Positions 9,163 to 17,388 of a stretch of DNA of 54,921 nucleotides are shown here, one piece after another (the first letter of the stretch is position 1; every line of letters begins with the position of its first letter). The stretch comes from Flavobacteriaceae bacterium (GTDB taxonomy: Bacteria > Bacteroidota > Bacteroidia > Flavobacteriales > Weeksellaceae): contig JAUMXI010000008.1 of assembly GCA_030529185.1 (NCBI GenBank), forward strand, positions 1-54,921, given 5' to 3'. The notes beneath the pieces are model-generated. The model was not told the DNA's origin, made no database searches, and saw only the letters and a program-made list of their open reading frames with translations. Both the position numbers and the translations under genes were made by a program.

Positions 9163-9183
9163 TTTTATTTTTTAATAATGAAT

Positions 9184-10188
9184 TTACTTTTTACTCTCTA
9201 TATAATTTCTCAAATGAAAATCTATACTTTCCTCAAAAGGAATAAACTCATAATCAAGTTCTTTTTTAATTTTTTCATTAGAATACGAGGTAGAGGTAGT
9301 CACGGCTTCTATATTGGTTTTATTAATCATTCGGAGAATAGGGAAAAGCCAGCCCAAAAGTAAATTAAATACATAACCAATTTGTAGTAAAAATTTAGGG
9401 ATAATTATCGTTTCAGATTTGCCTAAAAATCGTCTCACGCTATCGGCAACTTCCTTATATTTTTTGTTTTCAGAAATGAGAATATAGCGTTGTCCGAATT
9501 TTTCTTTTTCCATCAATTCCACAGAAATTTTCGCTACATCTCTCACATCTACATAAGCCAAACTTCCTTCAAAAATGAAAGGATTTTTCTCAAAATTTGG
9601 GAACATCTCGCCACTACTTTTGCCCCAATTTCCTGTTCCGATAATAACTCCTGGATTGACGATAACGACATTCATTCCCTCCGCAGAAGCCCTCCAAACT
9701 TCCATTTCGGAAAGATATTTTGCCAAGGCATATCCAGAATGCTCTTTTTTGGAATCAAATTCGGAATTTTCATCTATTTCGCCATTTTCATTTGTTTTAT
9801 CTAAGGCTATGATAGAACTCACAAAAAGCAACTTTTTGATTTGCTTTTCCTCCACGATATACAGTAAGTTTTTAGTCCCTTCCACACTGGTTTTCAGCAT
9901 TTCAGACTTATTTTTTGGGTGAAAACTTACCCTTGCCAAACAATGATAAACCTCTTCCACTCCGTCAAGAGCATTGCGAAGCGAGTCCAAATCCTCCAAA
10001 TCTATATCTACCCACTCTATTTTTTGGAAGCATTCTCCAGCATTTTCGGTGTAAAATTTCAGAGAATCTTTCACCTCATCAAGGTTGCTTGACGCTCTTT
10101 TTGTTGCTCTTACCCGCTTACCTTTCTTTAACAATTCTAAAACCAAAACTCTGCCTAAAATCCCTGTTGCTCCTGTGACTAAAACCAT
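9184..10188 (-). CDS. NAD-dependent epimerase/dehydratase family (extended SDR)
   Basis: 334 aa. A Rossmann N-terminus, VTGATGILGRVLVLELLKKG, gives the TGxxGxxG nucleotide loop. The catalytic Tyr-x3-Lys is in SGYALAKYLSE, with an upstream Ser in FVSSIIA. A weak hydrophobic stretch near residues 265-285 (LLQIGYVFNLLLGWLFPIL) suggests membrane association. Relatives include dihydroflavonol-reductase-like and 3-beta-hydroxysteroid-dehydrogenase-like enzymes. The substrate is unknown. It is 14 nt after the pabA-like gene and 21 nt before mvaD. Confidence 0.82.
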   Translation of the reverse strand: MVLVTGATGILGRVLVLELLKKGKRVRATKRASSNLDEVKDSLKFYTENAGECFQKIEWVDIDLEDLDSLRNALDGVEEVYHCLARVSFHPKNKSEMLKTSVEGTKNLLYIVEEKQIKKLLFVSSIIALDKTNENGEIDENSEFDSKKEHSGYALAKYLSEMEVWRASAEGMNVVIVNPGVIIGTGNWGKSSGEMFPNFEKNPFIFEGSLAYVDVRDVAKISVELMEKEKFGQRYILISENKKYKEVADSVRRFLGKSETIIIPKFLLQIGYVFNLLLGWLFPILRMINKTNIEAVTTSTSYSNEKIKKELDYEFIPFEESIDFHLRNYIESKK

Positions 10189-10202
10189 TTTAATTGTTAA
10201 TT

Positions 10203-10784
10203 TTAATTTTCAACTTTCAAAAAATTCTCTAAAATCTGTCTTCCTTCTGGAGTTAAAACGCTCTCGGGGTGAAATTGCACCGCATGAACATCATACTCCT
10301 TGTGTTGCAAAGCCATTATCATACCCTTATCATCAACCGCCGTGATTTCCAAATCTTTAGGGAAATTTTCAGCATTAACAATCCACGAATGATAACGCCC
10401 TACCTGAATGTTTTCAGGGAGATTTTTCAAGATTTTTGCATCTTGTTTCGTGATTTGAGTATCGACTCCCACTCCGTGAAAAATATCGCAAAGATTAATC
10501 AAACTACCGCCAAAAGCTTCTGCAATCGCCTGTTGCCCCAAACAAACCCCTAAAATAGATTTGGTAGAAGCGTATTTTTTTATCAATTCCAAAAGTATTC
10601 CTGCCTCTTGTGGCACTCCTGGACCTGGAGAAAGGATAATCTTATCGTAATCAGCGATTTGTTCTAAAGAAATTTCATCATTTTTATAAACATCCACCTG
10701 ATGCTCCTCGCCCACAATTTGCTCCACCAATTGAACCAAATTGTAAGTAAAACTATCATAATTATCAAAAATAAGTATCTTCAT
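10203..10784 (-). CDS. pabA: glutamine amidotransferase, aminodeoxychorismate/anthranilate synthase component II
   Basis: 193 aa, class I glutaminase. It supplies ammonia to the chorismate-using partner (PabB or TrpE). It shows FDNYDSFTYNLVQ at the N-terminus, SPGPGVP for the oxyanion region, GVCLGQQAI with the nucleophile Cys near residue 80, and HAVQFHPES with the catalytic His and Glu near the C-terminus. No PabB or TrpE gene is adjacent, so whether it serves folate or tryptophan synthesis (or both, as in some amphibolic versions) cannot be decided from this window. Confidence 0.88.
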   Translation of the reverse strand: MKILIFDNYDSFTYNLVQLVEQIVGEEHQVDVYKNDEISLEQIADYDKIILSPGPGVPQEAGILLELIKKYASTKSILGVCLGQQAIAEAFGGSLINLCDIFHGVGVDTQITKQDAKILKNLPENIQVGRYHSWIVNAENFPKDLEITAVDDKGMIMALQHKEYDVHAVQFHPESVLTPEGRQILENFLKVEN

Positions 10785-10808
10785 ACATTACAAATTCATA
10801 TCTATAAA

Positions 10809-11393
10809 TTACATATTAAAAATATCATTGGTGTGCAATTTCAAATCAGGGAAAATACGAGAAACAACCTCATCATCTACAATAGGATTTTGAGTAAAAT
10901 ATTTTCCTTGCTCTAACACATTTATCAAAACACTTTCTTGATTGGGATCAACAATCCAATACTCCTTTACTCCTGCTTCTTCATAAAGATGAAATTTGTC
11001 TTTCATTTCTTTTTTGGAATTCCCTGGTGAGAGAATTTCAATCACCAAATCTGGGGCTCCTATACATCCTTTTTCATCTATTTTATTAGGGTCGCAAATT
11101 ACACAAAGGTCTGGCTGAACTACCGTAAATATTTCCTTATCTTCTTTGCTCTGTTTCGGAATTCTCACATCAAAAGGAGCAATATACATTTTACACTTTT
11201 GCCCTTTAAAAATATACCCCAAACCAAGAGTTAAATTCCTAGATATTTCTTGATGTTTCGTGCTTGGTGCAGGAGACATTTTTAAAATTCTACCTTTAAA
11301 CAACTCTACTCGTTCCTTGAATTTCCAAAGGAGATAATCGGCATAGGAATAAGTTCCATTTATATCTAATTGATTGATGTTTGTGATTTCCAT
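10809..11393 (-). CDS. Uma2 family (DUF820) restriction-endonuclease-fold protein
   Basis: 194 aa. The GRILKMSPAPSTKHQEIS segment, the VQPDLCVICDP motif with Pro-Asp, the DLVIEILSPGNSKKEMKDK core with Glu, Ser and Lys, and GVKEYWIVDPNQ are all Uma2/DUF820 hallmarks. This is a PD-(D/E)xK-fold family abundant in cyanobacteria. The biological role of single copies is unclear, and defence or DNA repair has been proposed. A good -7 box lies about 15 nt upstream, so it is probably its own transcription unit. Confidence 0.85.
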   Translation of the reverse strand: MEITNINQLDINGTYSYADYLLWKFKERVELFKGRILKMSPAPSTKHQEISRNLTLGLGYIFKGQKCKMYIAPFDVRIPKQSKEDKEIFTVVQPDLCVICDPNKIDEKGCIGAPDLVIEILSPGNSKKEMKDKFHLYEEAGVKEYWIVDPNQESVLINVLEQGKYFTQNPIVDDEVVSRIFPDLKLHTNDIFNM

Positions 11394-11408
11394 ATATAGT
11401 ACTTTTTA

Positions 11409-11416
11409 CAAAGTTA
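11409..11416 (-). promoter_or_regulatory. -7 box of the Uma2 gene
   Basis: The minus strand reads TAACTTTG, a full match to TAnnTTTG, ending 15 nt before the ATG at 11393. Confidence 0.55.
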
Positions 11417-11446
11417 ATATTTTATTGTGATGATTTGAATAAAAAA

Positions 11447-11475
11447 AAGACTTTGACAAAGATAATCAAAGTCTT
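11447..11475 (-). terminator. terminator of the yidD-lgt-hydrolase-SDR operon
   Basis: AAGACTTTGA (11447-11456) and TCAAAGTCTT (11466-11475) form a 10-bp perfect stem. On the minus strand it is followed by a run of eight or more T. Confidence 0.85.
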
Positions 11476-11483
11476 TCATAATT

Positions 11484-12203
11484 TTAAGGATTAGTCGACC
11501 AAAGTGCTGCCGTAGCGAGCATTGCTCTTTTGTTGAGTTTCAATAAATCTACCACCAGCTCTGCAAAATCCTCTGGCTGTAATACTTTTTCGGGGTTTCC
11601 ATCGGTGATTTTTAAAACATTCTTGGTCATATCCGAAGCAATAGTGCTTGGCGTTAAGGTAGTCACACGCACATTATGTTTTCTCAGTTCCAACATCATA
11701 GATTCTGACATTCCTATCAAACCGAATTTAGAAGCAGAATAAGCCGAAGTTGCCGCATTGCCTTTTAATCCAGCCGTTGAAGAAATGTTAATTATATCTC
11801 CCGATTTTTTCTCCACCATACTTGGTACCACCGCCTTTGAAACATAATACGGACCTAAAAGATTGGTTCTCACAATGTCTTCCCATTGCTCATCATCCAT
11901 TTCTAAAATTCCACCAAAAGCTGCGATTCCAGCGTTATTTACCAAAATATCAAATGAACCAAAATCTTTCTGCAACTGCTCCAAAGCCTTATAAACTTCT
12001 GATTTTGAAGACACATCAAAAACGGCATAAGCAGATTTCACGCCTTTACTTTCCAATTCCTTCACTACGGATTTCAAAGTTTCTTCATTTCTACCCGTAA
12101 TGGCTACATTTACGCCTTCTTCTGCAAGAGCCAATGCCACGGCTTTTCCCAAACCACGGCTACCTCCTGTTATTAAGGCTGTTTTTCCAGTTAAATTTTG
12201 CAT
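11484..12203 (-). CDS. 3-oxoacyl-ACP-reductase-like short-chain dehydrogenase
   Basis: 239 aa, classical SDR. It shows ALITGGSRGLGKAVA (cofactor loop), LVNNAGIAAFG (NNAG), ISSTAG with the catalytic Ser, and YSASKFG with the Tyr-x3-Lys pair. The Arg in the first helix region suggests NADPH. It resembles FabG-like proteins annotated as 3-ketoacyl-ACP reductase, but the C-terminus is divergent and it is not near a fab cluster, so the substrate is open. It is last in an apparent operon, 12 nt after the alpha/beta hydrolase. Confidence 0.83.
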   Translation of the reverse strand: MQNLTGKTALITGGSRGLGKAVALALAEEGVNVAITGRNEETLKSVVKELESKGVKSAYAVFDVSSKSEVYKALEQLQKDFGSFDILVNNAGIAAFGGILEMDDEQWEDIVRTNLLGPYYVSKAVVPSMVEKKSGDIINISSTAGLKGNAATSAYSASKFGLIGMSESMMLELRKHNVRVTTLTPSTIASDMTKNVLKITDGNPEKVLQPEDFAELVVDLLKLNKRAMLATAALWSTNP

Positions 12204-12215
12204 ATTATTTATTTT

Positions 12216-12989
12216 TTATTGATTTAAAAATTCCTTTACACAAGTATTAAATTCCATAGGATTTTCTACCTGAACCCAATGCCCCGCATTTGAAATTTTC
12301 ACTAACTCATAATTCGGAAACTGCTGACGAATCAACAATTCATCTTGTGGTAAAATATAATTAGATTTCTCCCCTGCCACAAACAGCGTTTCCCTCTCAA
12401 AAACTCCAGATTTAATAGGGTTGGCAACAAAATCATCATATTTTTCCGCCAAAGTTTTTAAATTAAATCGCCAATTCAATTTTCCTTCTGCTTCCCAATA
12501 CAAATTTTTCATTAAAAACTGAACCACAGGCATTGATTTAATATTTTCTGATAATTTCGTTTCCACTTCTTTTCTTGAAGACACAAGCGAAAAATCCACG
12601 CTTTCCAAAGCACTAATAACTTCCTGGTGATGTGGTATATAAGCCTTTGGGGCAATATCTACCACGATAAGTTTTTCAACTCGTTCAGGATACGAAATAG
12701 CGAATTGCATTATTGCTTTTCCACCCAAAGAATGCCCTAAAAGATGAACCTTATCTAATTGATAATGATTGAGATAAAACAAAATATCATCAGCCATTGC
12801 TTGAAGCGACATTTCCTCTGAATGAAAACTTTTTCCGTGGTTTCTCAAATCCACCAAATGGCAAGGCATCAGCTCTCCAAAAATTCTTCCAAAACTTCCC
12901 CAATTATCCAGCATTCCGAATAATCCGTGGAAAACCAAAAGTGAAGTTTCTTTTCGTTCAGCTCCGTATATTTTAGAATTTAAAAACAT
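12216..12989 (-). CDS. alpha/beta-hydrolase (YbfF-type esterase)
   Basis: 257 aa. It has LVFHGLFGMLDNWG (oxyanion HG), DLRNHGKS, LLGHSLGGKAIMQFA with the nucleophile Ser in GHSLGG, VVDIAP, and a C-terminal NAGHWVQVENP with the catalytic His. This order is that of YbfF-like esterases/thioesterases with small acyl substrates. No signal peptide, so cytoplasmic. Its ATG begins directly after the lgt stop, and the SDR follows within 12 nt, so all are probably co-transcribed. Confidence 0.85.
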   Translation of the reverse strand: MFLNSKIYGAERKETSLLVFHGLFGMLDNWGSFGRIFGELMPCHLVDLRNHGKSFHSEEMSLQAMADDILFYLNHYQLDKVHLLGHSLGGKAIMQFAISYPERVEKLIVVDIAPKAYIPHHQEVISALESVDFSLVSSRKEVETKLSENIKSMPVVQFLMKNLYWEAEGKLNWRFNLKTLAEKYDDFVANPIKSGVFERETLFVAGEKSNYILPQDELLIRQQFPNYELVKISNAGHWVQVENPMEFNTCVKEFLNQ

Positions 12990-14216
12990 TTAATTAACTT
13001 TAAATCTTTTAGAATACACTATCAAAATTACCCCTGAAAGTATCAACGGCAAACTCAAAATTTGTCCCGTATTTAAGCTTAAAAATGATATATATTCCTC
13101 ACCTTGAGGCTCTTTTAGAAATTCAGCAAAAAATCTAATCGTCCAAAGAATAGTGAAAAACACTCCCATTAACCAACCTGTTTGATGCTTTTTCTGGGTC
13201 AATCTATACAATGCCCAAAGTAAGAAAAATAACAATAAATAGCTGACCGCTTCTATTAATTGTGTAGGATATCGTGGAACGATTGCCCCATAACTCAAAC
13301 TTTGTTGAGGAAAATAAACGGCTAAAAATGAATTGGGATCAATAGGTTTTCCGATGATTTCAGAGTTGAAGAAATTCCCTAAACGGATGAAAAACCCTGC
13401 CAATGCTACCACAATCGCTAGCCTATCAAACACCCAAAGCGGATTTTTCTTAATGATTTTCAAACTATAATATATCGTGGTTAAAATCAGTGCAATAGCC
13501 GCCCCGTGACTTGCCAAGCCAGAAAAACCTGCAAACTCAAGGGATGGTTTGGTTCTAATCGGTAAAAATACACTCCAGAAATCTTCTCTAAACAATTCTG
13601 CTTCGTAGAAAATTACATGCCCAAGCCTCGCCCCGAAAATCGTTCCAAACAATGTCCAAGTAAGCAACGGGTCAAGGTATTTCTCATCGGCTCCATCAAT
13701 TTTAAACATTTTTTTCATTATCAAGAGCCCTAAGCCGAAAGCAATCACGAACATCAAACCGTAATACCTTAAATTTAACCCAAAAAGATTAATTCCCTCT
13801 TTGGGATTCCATATTTTGAACTCAGTTTTTAATTTTAATTGTTGATTTTCAATATATTGAAAATTCCTTAACTTTAAAATATATTGAGCATCTCCATTTA
13901 GTGGGTTTTCCACTTGTTGAAAGTTTTTATCCAAAATTTTATAATTCTTCTCTATAAAATCTTTATAAAAATATTGTAAATAATGCTCTTCTTCAATATT
14001 TCTTATTTCTAAATTAAACCTACTCAGAATAATTAAAACATCTTCATTTCCTGCTAAAACCTCAGCTATGTCCGTCATTCTCGGACTTGAAAATATTTTC
14101 ACGGGAATATTTTCATTTTGTGAAATCTCCAAAACTCCCGAAGACAACTCTCTATTGGATTGAGCAACAGAAAACTGAAAACAGAATATTAAAAGTAATT
14201 TTATAATATTTTTCAT
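12990..14216 (-). CDS. lgt: prolipoprotein diacylglyceryl transferase with a long N-terminal extension
   Basis: 408 aa, against the usual 260-300 for Lgt. The enzyme transfers diacylglyceryl from phosphatidylglycerol to the lipobox Cys of prolipoproteins in the inner membrane. The core starts near residue 132 (IWNPKEGINLFGLNLRYYG) and includes GARLGHVIFYE, GFSGLASHGAAIA with the essential His, IRLGNFFNSEIIG with the essential Arg and Asn, and about seven membrane helices. The first 131 residues (13824-14216) are extra: a signal-peptide-like start ending FSVAQ, then a soluble stretch that ends just before the first Lgt helix. The Lgt N-terminus is periplasmic, so a secreted extension is topologically sensible. 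The frame is continuous and I see no alternative start near 13830 with better context. Confidence 0.9.
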   Translation of the reverse strand: MKNIIKLLLIFCFQFSVAQSNRELSSGVLEISQNENIPVKIFSSPRMTDIAEVLAGNEDVLIILSRFNLEIRNIEEEHYLQYFYKDFIEKNYKILDKNFQQVENPLNGDAQYILKLRNFQYIENQQLKLKTEFKIWNPKEGINLFGLNLRYYGLMFVIAFGLGLLIMKKMFKIDGADEKYLDPLLTWTLFGTIFGARLGHVIFYEAELFREDFWSVFLPIRTKPSLEFAGFSGLASHGAAIALILTTIYYSLKIIKKNPLWVFDRLAIVVALAGFFIRLGNFFNSEIIGKPIDPNSFLAVYFPQQSLSYGAIVPRYPTQLIEAVSYLLLFFLLWALYRLTQKKHQTGWLMGVFFTILWTIRFFAEFLKEPQGEEYISFLSLNTGQILSLPLILSGVILIVYSKRFKVN

Positions 14217-14235
14217 TTTAAAATAAGTTTATAAG

Positions 14236-14475
14236 TTATTTTTTTGGTGGCACAGGGTCGTAGCCATTTCCTCCCCAAGGGTGGCAACTCAAAATTCGTT
14301 TTACTCCCAAATACAACCCACGAAACAATCCGTGGATTTTTAGCGCTTCCAGCATGTATTGAGAGCAAGTAGGCTCATATCGGCAGTTTTTCCCCAGCCA
14401 AGGAGAAATTGCCAATTGATAAAACCTAATCATTAGCACCAATGGAAAAATTAATATTTTTTGTAAAATTATCAT
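14236..14475 (-). CDS. yidD: membrane protein insertion efficiency factor YidD
   Basis: 79 aa from the ATG at 14475. YidD helps insert membrane proteins, working with YidC. The family core is intact: LIRFYQ-type (here [14 protein letters not shown]), [15 protein letters not shown] with both Cys, and [20 protein letters not shown] longer frame from a TTG at 14517 exists, but that TTG lies upstream of a perfect -7 box (14482-14489), so it cannot be on that transcript. The -7 box is only 6 nt from the chosen ATG, which would make the mRNA nearly leaderless. An internal Met at 14433 is a less likely start. lgt follows after 19 nt. Confidence 0.85.
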   Translation of the reverse strand: MIILQKILIFPLVLMIRFYQLAISPWLGKNCRYEPTCSQYMLEALKIHGLFRGLYLGVKRILSCHPWGGNGYDPVPPKK

Positions 14476-14478
14476 TTC

Positions 14479-14510
14479 TTGCAAAAGTAATTTATTTTTT
14501 GCTAACTTTG
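14479..14510 (+). promoter_or_regulatory. promoter of the Cys-rich protein / HMA-TonB unit
   Basis: TTG (14479-14481), 21 nt, then TAACTTTG (14503-14510), a full -7 match, with the ATG 11 nt further at 14522. It overlaps the yidD promoter on the other strand. Confidence 0.6.
14482..14489 (-). promoter_or_regulatory. -7 box of yidD
   Basis: Minus-strand TACTTTTG followed by C, a full match to TAnnTTTG, ending 6 nt before the yidD ATG. It interleaves with the divergent promoter at 14503. Confidence 0.6.
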
Positions 14511-14521
14511 TCGTCAAATTT

Positions 14522-14863
14522 ATGATAAAAGGAGTTAAAATATTATTTTTTGTATTCTTTTTGGGGACATTGGTATTTCCTCAACAGATGGCTTTTGCCC
14601 AAGAAATAGCGAAGCACGAGATTTGCTGTTGCTCCACTAATCCTGAACATCAAAACGCTGAAACTTCTAATGAATGCTGTGGAACTTCTTGTCAAGATTG
14701 TTCTATTTTGCATTCTCATAACTTGTCGGTTCTTTATTTTCAAGTAAAAGAAGAATTTCAAATTAATAAATTTTTCACTGAAACTACACAGAATAATTTT
14801 CATTATCTCATTTCTTTACCCAAAGGAATGCACAACATTTGGCAACCGCCCAAGATAGGTTAA
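14522..14863 (+). CDS. small secreted Cys-rich protein, HYC_CC_PP-like
   Basis: 113 aa. A signal peptide (hydrophobic residues 5-20, ending MAFAQ near 27) precedes a Cys/His-rich segment: Cys35-37 in a row, then Cys52, 53, 57 and 60, with several His between and after (EHQ, LHSHN). The tail ends NIWQPPKIG, a Pro-Pro motif seen in the HYC_CC_PP group of small Bacteroidota proteins found next to metal-type TonB receptors. The soft-metal ligands and the neighbouring HMA-TonB receptor suggest a periplasmic copper-binding partner. That role is inference; the family itself is uncharacterised as far as I know. Confidence 0.7.
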   Translation: MIKGVKILFFVFFLGTLVFPQQMAFAQEIAKHEICCCSTNPEHQNAETSNECCGTSCQDCSILHSHNLSVLYFQVKEEFQINKFFTETTQNNFHYLISLPKGMHNIWQPPKIG

Positions 14864-14941
14864 ATCCAATATTTAAGCATTTTAATTGTTTAAAATGCCA
14901 TGCTTATTATATTTTATATTTAACCTAAAATTCATCAAAAA

Positions 14942-17287
14942 ATGAAAAATTCTTTAAAAGGTATCCTCCGTGTGGTATGCCTATTATTCATCAATATTTA
15001 TTTTGCTCAAAACACAGAAAAGCAAGAATTTAAAGTAAAAGGAAGTTGTGGAATGTGCAAAGCACGAATAGAAAAAACAGCCAAAAATGCAGGAGCTAAT
15101 TCTGCTGTTTGGAATATAGAAACACAAACTTTAACATTAGAAACAGACCAGAACAAATCTTCTTTTGACCAGATTTTAAAAGAAATTGCCAACGCAGGAC
15201 ACGACAACGAGAAGCACAAAGCTCCTGATAATGTGTATGAAAACCTACCTGGCTGTTGTTTATATGACAGAGAAAGCGATTATTCGGAAATGAAACCGCA
15301 CTCTGAAATGCACGAAATGGAGCATTCTGAAACAAAAGAACACTCCATTAAGGAAATTAGTCTGGTATCCCATAAACAGGCAACCAGCGTTAGTAAAAAA
15401 GAGGTGGGTTTAACATTTAATATCAGCGGGAAGGAACTTCTGAAAGCTGCTTGTTGCAACCTCTCTGAAAGCTTTGAAACCAATGCTACCGTAGATGTTT
15501 CCTTCAATAATGCCGTGACCGGAAGCAAACAATTGAGAATGCTTGGACTTGACCAAAAATACACCGCTCTCACCAAAGAACAACTTCCTGAAATCCGTGG
15601 GTTATCCTCTGCTTATGGGTTGAATTTTATCCCTGGTAGATGGATTGGTGGCATTCAATTGACCAAAGGAGGAAGTACGGTAGTCAATGGTTATGAAAGC
15701 ATCACGGGGCAAATCAATACTGAATTGGTAAAAGCAGAGCAAGAAGATAAATCCTCAATTAACATCTTTGTTGATTTTGATAACAGACAAGAGGCTAACA
15801 TTGTACATACCGACCAAATCAATGAACATTGGAATCAAAGTATTTTACTTCACGGCAATACAACTTGGGGTAAAATGGATTATAATAAAGATGGTTTTCT
15901 TGACCGACCAAGAGGGCATCAGCTCAATGCTTCGTATTTGGCAAATTATGTAGATTTAGACCATACGGGCTGGGCTTCTCACTCAGGGATTAATTTCCTT
16001 TTAGATAAAAGAGTTGCAGGACAGGTTGATTTTAACGAGCATTTTCCTCAAAACCAACAATCGGCTTATGGAGTTGGGATTAACCTTAGCCATTTTCAAA
16101 TTTGGAATAAAACAGGGCATATTTTCAAAGGGAAACCTTATCAAAGCATAGGTTTAATGAATCGCCTTACCTTCCACAAACAGGATAGTTTTTTCGGACT
16201 GAGAAATTACTTTGGAGAGCAGAAAACATTATATTCTAATTTGGTTTTTGAGAGTATTTTCGGAAATACCAACCACAAATACAAAACGGGGGCAAGTCTC
16301 TTATACGACCACTACCACGAAATGTTTTCTTCAGACCACTATATGAGAGAAGAATTCGTACCAGGTATATTCTTTGAATATACGCTAACTGGAGAAAAAT
16401 ATGTTTTGGTAGCGGGTATAAGAACTGATTTTCATAATCTTGCAGGAACTCAATTCACACCAAGATTGAACTTCAAATATGACATTACCCCAAAGACAAT
16501 TTTGAGAATTTCTGCTGGAAAAGGATTCAGAACGGCGAATATTTTTGCTGAAAATCAACAATATTTCACTTCAAGCAGAGAGGTTGAAATTATTAACTCT
16601 AATGGTAAAATTTATGGTCTAAAACCAGAAATAGCGTGGAATTATGGTGTTAATTTACAACAAGAGTTTAGACTTTTTAATAAGAAGAGTAGCATTTTAG
16701 TAGATTTCTTCCGAACAGATTTTACCAACCAAGTTTTAACCGACTTAGATGTTTCTGCTCAGAAATTAGTATTTTATAATCTTAATGGAAAATCTTTTGC
16801 CAATAGCTTTCAGACACAATGGGACATTCAGCCTGTGAAAAATTTTGATGTTCGTTTGGCTTATAAATATTACGATGTTCAGGCAGACTTTTTATCAGGA
16901 AGAAAAGAAGTGCCTTTCATAGCGAAGCACAGAGCGTTTGTCAATTTAGCTTACTCCACTCCAAAAACAGAAAAAGGAAGATTTTGGGCATTTGATGCAA
17001 CTGTAAATTGGATTGGGAAACAGCGACTTCCACAGATGAGCGACAATCCGAAGGAGTTTCAATTGCCTCATCATTCCAAACCTTATATTACGATGAATGC
17101 TCAAATTTCCAGAAATTTCAGCAAAAATATAAGAGTGTATGCAGGGGCAGAAAACTTGACCAACACCATTCAAGAAAATGCCATTATAGATGCTAAAAAT
17201 CCTTTCAGTAATTACTTTGATGCTGGTATGATTTACGCTCCGATAATGCCTATCAATGTTTATATCGGTGTAGATATTGATTTATAA
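14942..17287 (+). CDS. TonB-dependent receptor with N-terminal HMA heavy-metal domain
   Basis: 781 aa. The signal peptide (to about residue 23) is followed by a heavy-metal-associated (HMA) domain at about 28-90 with GSCGMCKARIEK (Cys36 and Cys39), the fold used to bind copper(I). A linker at about 100-150 carries CC at about 103 and a Met/His/Glu-rich run, then AACCNLSES near 175. The plug includes EIRGLSSAYGLNF and GGSTVVNGYESITGQINTEL, and a barrel runs to the end at VDIDL. The HMA domain replaces the usual carboxypeptidase-like repeat. It is downstream of a Cys-rich secreted protein (78-nt gap with a small hairpin at 14877-14898). Predicted role: outer-membrane copper or copper-chelate uptake. 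The metal is inferred. Confidence 0.87.
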   Translation: MKNSLKGILRVVCLLFINIYFAQNTEKQEFKVKGSCGMCKARIEKTAKNAGANSAVWNIETQTLTLETDQNKSSFDQILKEIANAGHDNEKHKAPDNVYENLPGCCLYDRESDYSEMKPHSEMHEMEHSETKEHSIKEISLVSHKQATSVSKKEVGLTFNISGKELLKAACCNLSESFETNATVDVSFNNAVTGSKQLRMLGLDQKYTALTKEQLPEIRGLSSAYGLNFIPGRWIGGIQLTKGGSTVVNGYESITGQINTELVKAEQEDKSSINIFVDFDNRQEANIVHTDQINEHWNQSILLHGNTTWGKMDYNKDGFLDRPRGHQLNASYLANYVDLDHTGWASHSGINFLLDKRVAGQVDFNEHFPQNQQSAYGVGINLSHFQIWNKTGHIFKGKPYQSIGLMNRLTFHKQDSFFGLRNYFGEQKTLYSNLVFESIFGNTNHKYKTGASLLYDHYHEMFSSDHYMREEFVPGIFFEYTLTGEKYVLVAGIRTDFHNLAGTQFTPRLNFKYDITPKTILRISAGKGFRTANIFAENQQYFTSSREVEIINSNGKIYGLKPEIAWNYGVNLQQEFRLFNKKSSILVDFFRTDFTNQVLTDLDVSAQKLVFYNLNGKSFANSFQTQWDIQPVKNFDVRLAYKYYDVQADFLSGRKEVPFIAKHRAFVNLAYSTPKTEKGRFWAFDATVNWIGKQRLPQMSDNPKEFQLPHHSKPYITMNAQISRNFSKNIRVYAGAENLTNTIQENAIIDAKNPFSNYFDAGMIYAPIMPINVYIGVDIDL

Positions 17288-17292
17288 ATCAT

Positions 17293-17330
17293 AAAAAATC
17301 CCTTCATTTTGCGAAGGGATTTTTCTTTTT
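17293..17330 (+). terminator. terminator after the HMA-TonB receptor
   Basis: AAATCCCTTC, a 7-nt loop, GAAGGGATTT, then T-rich TTCTTTTT. Confidence 0.85.
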
Positions 17331-17388
17331 CTACAATATTTTTCATTAAATTAGCAAGAAATAAAATCTTTTAAAATTCCTTAATATT

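Noticed and set aside
14476-14517. TTG start extending yidD
   Set aside because: The extension overlaps a perfect minus-strand -7 box; similar TTG extensions of recA, pssA, kdsB, the glycosyltransferase and the DtxR gene were rejected for the same kind of reason (promoter or terminator inside).
14877-14898. Hairpin between the Cys-rich gene and the HMA-TonB gene as a riboswitch or terminator
   Set aside because: GCATTTTAA/TTAAAATGC is a simple short stem without a T tract or conserved core. It may tune read-through, but nothing supports a named element.
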